Origin: Solirubrobacterales bacterium
GTDB taxonomy: Bacteria > Actinomycetota > Thermoleophilia > Solirubrobacterales > Solirubrobacteraceae
Assembly: GCA_025964065.1 (NCBI GenBank)
Contig: JAOPZO010000468.1
Coordinates: 1-9,325 of the forward strand
Direction of reading: 5' to 3'
Length of the DNA stretch: 9,325 nt
Shown here: piece after piece, positions 1 to 6,232 of the stretch
Numbering within the stretch: position 1 is the stretch's first letter
How the letters are laid out: each line of letters opens with the position of its first letter
Notes under the pieces: generated by a model
Told to the model about the DNA's origin: nothing
Databases searched by the model: none
What the model saw: only the letters and a program-made list of their open reading frames with translations
Translations under genes and position numbers: made by a program

Positions 1-1
1 C

Positions 2-3000
2 GTGGAGACCGACACGTTCCAGGCCTCCCGCCTGAAGCTCGAGGAGTGGGGCCTGGCCGAGCACACGCTCGAGATCAACGTGAAGGCCGCCGAGATCGCC
101 CGCCAGGCGGTCGGCGAGGACCGCTTCGTCGCCGGCTCCATCGGCCCCACGGGCTTCCTGCCCGCCTCCGAGGAGCCCTCCCTCGGCCAGATCCGCTTCC
201 GCGAGCTCGTCGAGGTCTTCCGCGAGCAGGCCCACGGCCTGCTCCTCGGCGGCGTCGACCTCCTCATCATCGAGACGGCCCAGGACATCCTCGAGGTGAA
301 GGCCGCGATCTTCGGCGCGCGCGAGGCGTTCAAGGAGACGGGGCGCACCGTCCCGATCCAGACCTCGGTCTCGCTGCTCCCGAACGGCGGCAAGATGCTG
401 CTCGGCACGGACATCTCCTCCGTCCTCACGACGCTCACCGCGCTCAAGGTCGACGTCATCGGCTTGAACTGCTCCACGGGCCCCGAGGACATGCGCGACG
501 CGATCCGCTACCTCGGCGAGCACGCGACGATGCCCGTCCACTGCATCCCGAACGCCGGCCTGCCGCTCCAGGGCCCCGACGGCGAGACGATCTTCCCCGA
601 GGAGCCCGGTCCGCTGGCCGCGGTGCTCGGCGACTTCGTCGACCGCTACGGCGTCACGATCGTCGGCGGCTGCTGCGGCACCACGCCGGCGCACATCGCC
701 GCGATGGCCGAGCGCTGCAAGCGCCCGCTGACCTCGACGCCGTGGCTCGACCGCAAGCCGCTGCCGTGGATCTCCTCCATGATCTCCGCCGGCCCGCTCG
801 TGCAGGAGCCGCGCCCGACCATCGTCGGCGAGCGCGTCAACTCGCAGGGCTCCCGCAAGGCGAAGGAGCTCCTCCTCGCCGACGACTACGACGGCCTGCT
901 GCAGATCGCCGAGGACCAGGTGGAGGGCGGCGCCCACGTGCTCGACCTCTGCGTCGCGCTGACGGAGCGCCAGGACGAGGCCGAGCAGATGCGGACCGTC
1001 GCGAAGAAGGTCTCGCTCTCCCAGGCCGTGCCGATCCAGATCGACTCGACCGAGCCGGACGTCCTCGCGGAGACGCTGGACCAGATCCCGGGCCGCGCCA
1101 TCGTCAACTCGGTGAACCTCGAGGCCGGCCGGGACAAGATGGACCTCGTCGTCCCGATGGCCAACGAGCACGGCGCCGCGGTGATCGCGCTGACCATCGA
1201 CGAGGTCGGCATGGCGAAGACCGCCGAGCGCAAGGTCGAGATCGCGCAGCGCATCCACGACATCTGCGTGGGCGAGCACGGCCTCGACCCGGAGATGCTC
1301 ATCTTCGACGTCCTCACCTTCACGCTCACCACGGGTGACGAGGAGTGGCGGCCGTCCGCCGTCGAGACGATCAAGGGGATCCGCGACGTGAAGGCCGCGC
1401 TTCCCGGCGTGAAGACCTCCCTCGGCGTCTCCAACGTGTCATTTGGTGTCGGGCAGCCCGCCCGCGCCGTGCTCAACTCGGTCTTCCTCTACCACTGCGT
1501 CGAGGCCGGGCTGGACCTCGCGATGGTCAACCCGAACCACATCACGCCGTACTCCGAGATCTCCGAGGAGGAGCGCAAGCTCGCCGACGACCTCGTCTAC
1601 AACCGCTCGGAGGACGCGCTCCAGAAGTTCATCGAGCACTTCGAGTCGCGCAGCGGCGAGGCCGAGGTCGAGAAGGCGAACCCGACCGAGGGCATGACGC
1701 CCGAGGAGGCGCTGCACTTCCACATCCTGCGCCGCCGCAAGGAGGGCGTGGAGGACTGGATCGACAAGTCGGTCGAGAAGATCGGCGCCGTCCCGACCCT
1801 GAACGGCGTGCTGCTGCCCGCCATGAAGGAGGTCGGCGACAAGTTCGGGGCCGGCGAGCTCATCCTCCCCTTCGTCCTCCAGAGCGCGGAGGTCATGAAG
1901 AAGGCCGTCGCCCGCCTCGAGAACTACCTCGAGCGCACCGCGGACTACACGAAGGGCACCGTCGTCCTGGCCACGGTCTTCGGCGACGTGCACGACATCG
2001 GCAAGTCGCTCGTGAACACGATCCTCACGAACAACGGCTACACGGTCATCGACCTCGGCAAGCAGGTGCCGGTCGGGACGATCCTCGAGGCCGCGAAGGA
2101 GCACGACGCGACGGCCATCGGCCTCAGCGCGCTGCTCGTCTCGACGTCCAAGCAGATGCCGCTGGCGATCAAGGAGCTCCACGAGCAGGACCTCCCCTAC
2201 CCCGTTCTGATCGGCGGCGCGGCGATCAACCGCGACTTCGGCCTCCGGGTCCTCTTCCCGAACGGGCGCGAGAGCGACGAGGTCTACAAGCCGGGCGTCT
2301 TCTACTGCAAGGACGCGTTCGAGGGCCTCGGGATCATGGACAAGCTCGTCGAGGCCGAGGACCGCAAGACGCTCGTCGAGGGCACGGTCGAGCGCGCGTT
2401 CAAGCTCCGCAACAAGGGCCCCGAGCCCGAGCTCGGCGACACGACCGACAGCTCGGTCCGTTCGAGCGCCGTCACCGACAACCCGATCCCGACGCCGCCG
2501 TTCTGGGGTGCCCGGGAGATCGAGGTGAACCTGGATGAGGTGTACCCGCACCTCGACACGCACGTGCTCTTCAAGCTCCACTGGGGCGGGCGCGGCGTGA
2601 AGGGCGAGGCCTGGCGCCAGCTCGTCGAGGGCACGGACGAGGAGGAGGGCTTCCTTCCCCGCCTCGAGCGCATGTGGCGCGAGCAGGACTACCTGCGCCC
2701 GAAGGCCAAGGTCGGCTACTTCCCGTGCAACGCGGACGGCAACGACCTCGTGATCTTCGACCCGGAGGACCACGACAAGGAGCTGGAGCGCCTCACGTTC
2801 CCGCGCCAGCCCAAGCACGACCGGATCTGCATCACGGACTTCTACCGCCCGCTCTCGAGCGGCGAGCGCGACGTGTGCGTGCTGCAGGTCGTCACGGCGG
2901 GCGACCGGGTGACGGAGCTCATGGCCGAGCTCGAGAAGAACGACGAGTTCGCCGAGCAGCTCTACACCCACGGCCTCGGCGTGCAGACCGCGGAGGGCAT

Positions 3001-3394
3001 GGCGGAGTGGATGCACGCGCGCGTGCGCTCCGAGCTCGGCATCGAGCGCGGCCAGGGCCGGCGCTGGAGCTGGGGCTACCCGGCCTGCCCCGACCAGAGC
3101 GAGCACGAGAAGGTCTGGCGCCTGCTCGACGCGCCGAGCATCGGCATGCGCCTCTCGGGCGGGTACGCGGTGGAGCCCGAGCAGTCGACGGTCGCGATCC
3201 TCTCCCACCACCCCCAGGCGGTGTACTTCGGCATGAAGTCCGGCTTCATCCCGAAGGGGACGGTCGAGGACGAGGTCATCGAGGGCACGGTGCGCGACCC
3301 GCGCAAGCAGGCGCTGCCGCCCGAGGACTTCGCCGAGGCGACGGCCGACGAGGACGCCGAGACGGAGATCGCGGAGGTCCCCGCGAAGGCCTGA
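2..3394 (+). CDS. metH: Cobalamin-dependent methionine synthase, N-terminus cut by window edge
   Basis: Transfers a methyl group from 5-methyltetrahydrofolate to homocysteine through methylcobalamin, making methionine in the cytoplasm. All four MetH modules are visible in 1130 residues. The homocysteine domain (about 1-235) has the zinc cysteines C157 and C224-C225 (GGCCGTTP). The pterin domain (about 270-525) opens with GERVNSQGS near 276. The helical cap (about 565-645) is followed by the B12 domain (about 652-790), with DVHDIGK at 662-668 and H664 as the expected cobalt ligand. The AdoMet reactivation domain (about 834-1095) has RWSWGYPACPD at 1021-1031. The reading frame enters at the window edge. 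The first visible residues, VETDTF, match about residue 58 of the E. coli enzyme, so roughly 55-60 residues are missing and the GTG at position 2 is not the start. The C-terminus ends in an acidic, Ala-rich tail of about 40 residues. Any riboswitch controlling the gene would lie outside the window. Confidence 0.97.
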   Translation: METDTFQASRLKLEEWGLAEHTLEINVKAAEIARQAVGEDRFVAGSIGPTGFLPASEEPSLGQIRFRELVEVFREQAHGLLLGGVDLLIIETAQDILEVKAAIFGAREAFKETGRTVPIQTSVSLLPNGGKMLLGTDISSVLTTLTALKVDVIGLNCSTGPEDMRDAIRYLGEHATMPVHCIPNAGLPLQGPDGETIFPEEPGPLAAVLGDFVDRYGVTIVGGCCGTTPAHIAAMAERCKRPLTSTPWLDRKPLPWISSMISAGPLVQEPRPTIVGERVNSQGSRKAKELLLADDYDGLLQIAEDQVEGGAHVLDLCVALTERQDEAEQMRTVAKKVSLSQAVPIQIDSTEPDVLAETLDQIPGRAIVNSVNLEAGRDKMDLVVPMANEHGAAVIALTIDEVGMAKTAERKVEIAQRIHDICVGEHGLDPEMLIFDVLTFTLTTGDEEWRPSAVETIKGIRDVKAALPGVKTSLGVSNVSFGVGQPARAVLNSVFLYHCVEAGLDLAMVNPNHITPYSEISEEERKLADDLVYNRSEDALQKFIEHFESRSGEAEVEKANPTEGMTPEEALHFHILRRRKEGVEDWIDKSVEKIGAVPTLNGVLLPAMKEVGDKFGAGELILPFVLQSAEVMKKAVARLENYLERTADYTKGTVVLATVFGDVHDIGKSLVNTILTNNGYTVIDLGKQVPVGTILEAAKEHDATAIGLSALLVSTSKQMPLAIKELHEQDLPYPVLIGGAAINRDFGLRVLFPNGRESDEVYKPGVFYCKDAFEGLGIMDKLVEAEDRKTLVEGTVERAFKLRNKGPEPELGDTTDSSVRSSAVTDNPIPTPPFWGAREIEVNLDEVYPHLDTHVLFKLHWGGRGVKGEAWRQLVEGTDEEEGFLPRLERMWREQDYLRPKAKVGYFPCNADGNDLVIFDPEDHDKELERLTFPRQPKHDRICITDFYRPLSSGERDVCVLQVVTAGDRVTELMAELEKNDEFAEQLYTHGLGVQTAEGMAEWMHARVRSELGIERGQGRRWSWGYPACPDQSEHEKVWRLLDAPSIGMRLSGGYAVEPEQSTVAILSHHPQAVYFGMKSGFIPKGTVEDEVIEGTVRDPRKQALPPEDFAEATADEDAETEIAEVPAKA

Positions 3395-3400
3395 GGCACC

Positions 3401-3428
3401 CGCCGCGACGTGGAGTAGCGTCGCGGCG
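3401..3428. terminator. Perfect 10-bp inverted repeat after metH, touching the next start codon
   Basis: CGCCGCGACG and CGTCGCGGCG pair perfectly around an 8-base loop (TGGAGTAG, 3411-3418). The stem begins 6 bases after the metH stop and ends directly before the patatin ATG. There is no T-tract, so a classical Rho-independent terminator is not complete, but U-less hairpins are often proposed as terminators in high-GC actinobacteria. The -10-like box of the patatin gene overlaps the loop and right arm, so the palindrome could instead be an operator. Which of the two it is cannot be decided from sequence. Confidence 0.6.
3416..3421 (+). promoter_or_regulatory. Putative -10 box (TAGCGT) for the patatin gene
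   Basis: The TANNNT hexamer TAGCGT lies 7 bases before the ATG at 3429, so transcription would start at or next to the start codon (leaderless). A GGAG in the hairpin loop (3412-3415) is the only Shine-Dalgarno-like sequence and sits 13 bases from the ATG, which is too far for a normal site. No convincing -35 box is seen in the end of metH. The call rests on the same arrangement recurring in front of four other genes in the window. Confidence 0.45.
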
Positions 3429-4340
3429 ATGAAGGTCCTCTCGATCGACGGCGGCGGCATCCGCGGGCTGATCCCCGCCCTGGTCCTCGAGGAGCTCGAG
3501 GCCCGGACGGGCCGACGGGTGGCGGAGCTCTTCGACCTCGTCGCGGGCACCTCGACCGGCGGGATCCTCGCGTGCGCGCTCACGCGACCCGGCGCGGCGC
3601 CGGCCTCCGAGCTCGTCGAGCTGTACCGCACGGAGGGTCCGAAGATCTTCCGGCGCTCGCTCGCGCACCGCGTGCGCTCGGGGGAAGGGCTCCTCGAGGA
3701 GAAGCACGACGACGCGGCCCTGGACGATGCCCTGACCCGCTACCTGGGGTCGGGCAGGCTCTCCGGCGCCAGCACGCGCGTGCTCGTCACGGCCTACGAC
3801 CTGCAGGCGCGGGCGCCGTACTTCTTCAAGAGCTGGCGGGCCGACCGCGACGGCCCGCTGCGCATCGTCGCGCGTGCGACCGCCGCCGCACCCACGTACT
3901 TCGAGCCCGTGGAGGTCGGCGAGCGCTCGCTCATCGACGGCGGCGTCTTCGCCACGAACCCGGCGATGTGCGCCTACGCAGAGGCCGTCGTGCTCTCCGG
4001 CGCGCCACCGACCTTCGTCCTCTCCCTGGGCACGGGGCGGCAGACGCGCCCCATCGCCCACGCCGACGCCGCCTCCTGGGGGCTCGTGCAGTGGGTGCGC
4101 CCCGTCATCGACGTCGTCTTCGACGGGGTGAGCGACACGGTCGAGTACCAGCTGCAGCACCTCATGCCCGGGGACGCCGTCGTCCGCCTCCAGACCGAGC
4201 TCGACCGCGCCTCGGACGCGCTCGACGACGCGAGCGCCCGCAATCTCGCGCTGCTGGAGGAGCAGGCGCGCGAGCTCCTGGTCCGCGAGGACGCCGCGCT
4301 CGACGCCGCGTGCGCGGTGCTGCTCGCGCAGGACTCGTAG
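3429..4340 (+). CDS. Patatin-like phospholipase
   Basis: A serine lipid acyl hydrolase of the patatin family, 303 residues, expected to cleave acyl chains from phospholipids or other lipids. The N-terminal oxyanion loop is DGGGIRG (7-13). The nucleophile elbow GTSTGG (40-45) places the catalytic serine at S42. The family block ARATAAAPTYFEP (149-160) is present, and the catalytic aspartate is D170 in the DGG motif (170-172). LSLGTGR (199-204) follows. All catalytic parts are intact and the length is normal for a single-domain patatin. No signal peptide or membrane segment is seen, so it is probably cytoplasmic or peripheral to the membrane. The ATG at 3429 fits the conserved start MKVLSIDGGG. 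It stands alone, between metH and a convergent small gene. CBASS effectors of the CapV type share this fold, but no nucleotidyltransferase partner is nearby, so a housekeeping lipid role is more likely. The true substrate is unknown. Confidence 0.93.
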   Translation: MKVLSIDGGGIRGLIPALVLEELEARTGRRVAELFDLVAGTSTGGILACALTRPGAAPASELVELYRTEGPKIFRRSLAHRVRSGEGLLEEKHDDAALDDALTRYLGSGRLSGASTRVLVTAYDLQARAPYFFKSWRADRDGPLRIVARATAAAPTYFEPVEVGERSLIDGGVFATNPAMCAYAEAVVLSGAPPTFVLSLGTGRQTRPIAHADAASWGLVQWVRPVIDVVFDGVSDTVEYQLQHLMPGDAVVRLQTELDRASDALDDASARNLALLEEQARELLVREDAALDAACAVLLAQDS

Positions 4341-4341
4341 A

Positions 4342-4360
4342 CGGGCTCCCGGCGAGCCCG
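4342..4360. terminator. Bidirectional stem-loop between convergent genes
   Basis: CGGGCTC and GAGCCCG form a perfect 7-bp stem around the loop CCGGC. The hairpin fills 19 of the 21 bases between the patatin stop (4338-4340, TAG) and the stop of the opposing GIY-YIG gene (4362-4364). Its symmetric placement fits a terminator serving both strands, although neither side has a T-tract. Confidence 0.6.
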
Positions 4361-4361
4361 G

Positions 4362-4646
4362 TCACGGGCGCTGCGCCCCTGCCACCTCCGCGCCCGGGGC
4401 CGCGTCCGCCACGAGCGCGAGCTTCTCGGGCCGCGTGAGCCGCTTGATCCGGGCCTCCTCGCGCATCGCGGCCGAGCGGTCGGCCTGCGGGAGCGCCGCG
4501 GCGAGCTCGACGGGGAGCCGGGAGCGGGTGTAGCGCGACGCGGTGCCGGCCGCGTGGGCGGCGAGGCGCTTCGGGAGGTCGTTCGTCCAGCCCGTGTAGA
4601 GCGAGCCGTCCGCGCAGCGCAGGAGGTAGACCCAGGCGTCCGTCAT
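4362..4646 (-). CDS. GIY-YIG nuclease-domain protein (YhbQ/UPF0213-like)
   Basis: A 94-residue, single-domain protein of the small GIY-YIG superfamily, whose members cut DNA or are of unknown function. The usual core is visible: VYLL (6-9) stands for the GIY strand with Y7, and YTG (17-19) for the YIG strand. The catalytic arginine is R27 in NDLPKRLAAH. The metal-binding glutamate is most likely E64 in MREEARIKRLTRPEKL. The start at 4646 gives MTDAWVYLLRCADGSLYTGW, typical of the family; longer upstream starts would add sequence not seen in relatives. The tail after residue 80 is Ala-rich and unconserved. It is transcribed away from the amidohydrolase and towards the patatin. The biological role of this small group is not well settled, with a DNA repair or processing role suggested for relatives. 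No separate DNA-binding domain is present. Confidence 0.9.
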   Translation of the reverse strand: MTDAWVYLLRCADGSLYTGWTNDLPKRLAAHAAGTASRYTRSRLPVELAAALPQADRSAAMREEARIKRLTRPEKLALVADAAPGAEVAGAQRP

Positions 4647-4657
4647 CCGTCCGCCGG

Positions 4658-4663
4658 AGCCTA
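4658..4663 (-). promoter_or_regulatory. Putative -10 box (TAGGCT) for the GIY-YIG gene
   Basis: On the minus strand TAGGCT lies 11 bases before the ATG (4646), leaving room for at most a leader of a few bases. A weak TTGCAG (minus strand, 4684-4679) sits 15 bp further upstream as a possible -35. A weak purine stretch (GGACGG) lies just before the ATG. Confidence 0.35.
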
Positions 4664-4678
4664 GGCCGCGGGAATAAC

Positions 4679-4707
4679 CTGCAATCCCCATCGGCTTTGT
4701 GTAGATT
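4679..4707 (+). promoter_or_regulatory. Putative promoter of the amidohydrolase operon (CTGCAA-17-TAGATT)
   Basis: TAGATT (4702-4707) lies 6 bases before the ATG at 4714, with CTGCAA (4679-4684) at 17-bp spacing as a weak -35. The bases before the ATG (GGCCCC) hold no Shine-Dalgarno site, so a leaderless transcript starting at the ATG is the simplest reading. The stretch from about 4671 to 4707 is clearly more AT-rich than its surroundings, as expected for a promoter in such GC-rich DNA. Confidence 0.55.
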
Positions 4708-4713
4708 GGCCCC

Positions 4714-5652
4714 ATGACCGCCGTCGACGTCCACCAGCACCTCTGGCCCGCGGAGCTCCTGCGCGCCCTGGCTCGCAGGACGACGGCACCGTGCGCGCGC
4801 CCCGCGCAGGGCGGCTGGCTCGTGGAGCTCCCGGGCGAGCCGGCGTTCCTCGTCGACCCGGCCGACCACGACGTCGTCTCCCGCGCCGCGGCCGTCCACG
4901 CCGCGGGGCTCGACCGGGCGCTCGTCGCGCTCTCCACCCCCGTCGGCATCGAGGCGCTGCCGGCGGCCGAGGCGGCTCCCCTCCTCGAGGCGTGGAACGA
5001 GGCCGCGGCCACGCTGCCGGACACGCTGGGCTGGTGGGGCTCCGTCCCCCTGGCGGCCGCCGCGCACGAGGTCGTCGAGGCGGCGGACGCCGCGCTCGAC
5101 GCGGGCGCGGCCGGGATCGTCGTCGCCGCGGGCGCGCTCGCGGCGCCCGAGGGCCTCCGCCGCCAGGCGCCGTTGCTCCACCGCCTCCAGGAGCGCCTCG
5201 CGCCGCTCTTCGTGCACCCCGGCCCCGCCCCTCGGGCCGCTCCCGCGGCACCCGTGCCGGCGGCCTGGTGGGCGCCCGCCACGCGCTACGTCACCGACCT
5301 GCACGCCGCATGGCACGCGTGGGCCGGCTGGGGCCGCCCGCGGCACCCACGGCTCCACGTCGTCTGGGCCGCCCTGGCCGGCCTCGCGCCGCTGCACGCG
5401 GAGCGCACCGGGCTGCGCGGCGGGCCCGAGCACGACGAACCGGACCCCTTCCAGTTCTACGACACCTCGGGCTACGGGCCCCGGGCGCTGACGTGGATGG
5501 CCTGCAGCGTCGGGACGAGCCAGCTCGTCCACGGCACGGACGCGCCCGTGGTCGCCGGGCTCCCCGCAGAGCCGTTCTCCGTCGAGGCCAGCCGCGCCCT
5601 GCGGACGGACAACGTCGCGCGCCTCCTCGGCACGGCGTGGGTGGCGGCATGA
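4714..5652 (+). CDS. Amidohydrolase-2 family protein, one usual metal-site histidine absent
   Basis: A 312-residue TIM-barrel hydrolase resembling the amidohydrolase-2 (ACMSD-like) family, which hydrolyses or decarboxylates small substrates at a metal site. The N-terminal HxH metal motif is H7-Q8-H9 in VDVHQHLWP. H168 in LFVHPGP and D276 in HGTDAPV fit the third histidine and the catalytic aspartate. FYDTSGYG (248-255) and the C-terminal helix ending in NVARLLG are also typical. The segment where relatives carry a histidine after a strand (as in 'xxHxGG') reads VVWAALAGL here, with A220 at that place, so the usual general-base histidine appears replaced. H215 or H228 could compensate. The start ATG at 4714 sits just before the metal motif, as in the family. 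The stop overlaps the next gene by ATGA, so the two are co-transcribed and translationally coupled. No substrate can be named. Confidence 0.82.
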   Translation: MTAVDVHQHLWPAELLRALARRTTAPCARPAQGGWLVELPGEPAFLVDPADHDVVSRAAAVHAAGLDRALVALSTPVGIEALPAAEAAPLLEAWNEAAATLPDTLGWWGSVPLAAAAHEVVEAADAALDAGAAGIVVAAGALAAPEGLRRQAPLLHRLQERLAPLFVHPGPAPRAAPAAPVPAAWWAPATRYVTDLHAAWHAWAGWGRPRHPRLHVVWAALAGLAPLHAERTGLRGGPEHDEPDPFQFYDTSGYGPRALTWMACSVGTSQLVHGTDAPVVAGLPAEPFSVEASRALRTDNVARLLGTAWVAA

Positions 5653-6134
5653 CGCTCCTCGCCGTCTCCAACCCGACCGCGGTCGACCTCCGCGGGCTCG
5701 CGCAGGACGTCGCCGCCGACCCGACCCAGTGGCGGCCGCTCGTCCACCACGGGCCCGAGCGCCACTTCGCGCTGCTGCACCGCGACGCCGAGGCCGAGGT
5801 CTGGGTCGTCTCCTGGGGACCCGGGCACGACACGGGCTTCCACGACCACGACGACTCCGCCGCGGCGATCGCCGTCGCCCAGGGCGAGATCCGCGAGCAG
5901 CGCCTGGCGGTCGGTCGTGCGAACGTCGACCGCCGCTTCCGGGCGGGCCAGACGGTCGCCGTCCGTCCCTCGGACATCCACCGCGTCCAGCACGCGGGCG
6001 CGACGCCCAGCGTGACGATCCACGCCTACTCCCCCCCGCTCTCGCGCATGGGGCAGTACGAGGTCGGGCCGAACGGGACCCTGCAGCGTCACGCCTCGCG
6101 CGCCGACGAGGAGCTCAAGCCCGTCGCCCCGTGA
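5649..6134 (+). CDS. Cysteine dioxygenase-like cupin (thiol dioxygenase)
   Basis: A 161-residue cupin matching the cysteine dioxygenase family, iron enzymes that add O2 to the sulfur of cysteine or a related thiol to make a sulfinate. The iron ligands are H65 and H67 in the cupin motif HDHDDSAAAIAVAQGEIRE, and H111 in SDIHRV. VTIHAYSPPL (122-131) supplies H125 and Y127 of the Ser-His-Tyr triad, with T123 at the serine place. WGPGHDTGFHDHD around 56-68 is a family hallmark. G79 sits where mammals have the crosslinking cysteine, as is normal in bacteria. The residue that separates cysteine from 3-mercaptopropionate enzymes should lie near R38-H39 but cannot be aligned with confidence by eye, so the substrate is open. 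The start is the ATG of the ATGA overlap, preceded by a G-rich stretch (GTGGGTGGCGG) that can support coupled re-initiation. Confidence 0.87.
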   Translation: MTLLAVSNPTAVDLRGLAQDVAADPTQWRPLVHHGPERHFALLHRDAEAEVWVVSWGPGHDTGFHDHDDSAAAIAVAQGEIREQRLAVGRANVDRRFRAGQTVAVRPSDIHRVQHAGATPSVTIHAYSPPLSRMGQYEVGPNGTLQRHASRADEELKPVAP

Positions 6135-6140
6135 CCGCGG

Positions 6141-6161
6141 CGTGCGCCCCCGTGACGCACG
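6141..6161 (+). terminator. Weak stem-loop downstream of the cupin gene
   Basis: CGTGCG (6141-6146) and CGCACG (6156-6161) form a 6-bp stem around a 9-base loop, starting 6 bases after the TGA. There is no T-tract. The placement mirrors the hairpins after metH and the patatin gene, but short GC palindromes are common by chance in such DNA. Confidence 0.35.
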
Positions 6162-6207
6162 GCAGGCTCACGAAGACGCGCCGCCTCCCTCGCAACCCGC
6201 GAACCGG

Positions 6208-6225
6208 CCGCGGGAGCCGCCGCGG
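6208..6225 (-). terminator. GC hairpin downstream of the glycosyltransferase-flippase gene
   Basis: Two CCGCGG copies (6208-6213 and 6220-6225) flank a 6-base loop and can pair with each other. This lies 8 bases beyond the minus-strand stop at 6235-6233. An alternative pairing is CCGGCC (6204-6209) with GGCCGG (6236-6241). The 98-bp convergent gap 6135-6232 holds no gene that I can see. Confidence 0.3.
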
Positions 6226-6232
6226 AGCCCGG

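Noticed and set aside
1439..3631. Long open frame on the minus strand (730 codons) opposite metH and the start of the patatin gene
   Set aside because: It crosses two well-supported genes on the other strand, is low-complexity Leu/Val/Arg/Asp-rich, and has no motif; it is a composition artefact.
3429..4646. Possible CBASS or other defence island (patatin effector plus nuclease-domain protein)
   Set aside because: There is no CD-NTase or other signalling partner. The two genes are convergent, not an operon, and the GIY-YIG protein is of the small housekeeping type.
4660..4665. CCTAGG palindrome in the divergent gap as an operator
   Set aside because: It is only 6 bp, with no flanking symmetry; it overlaps the -10 box by chance as far as can be seen.
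4162..5532. Minus-strand frames opposite the amidohydrolase that could extend the GIY-YIG protein at its N-terminus
   Set aside because: The extra sequence is Ala/Arg/Gly-rich and antisense to a gene with clear motifs. The family start fits the ATG at 4646.
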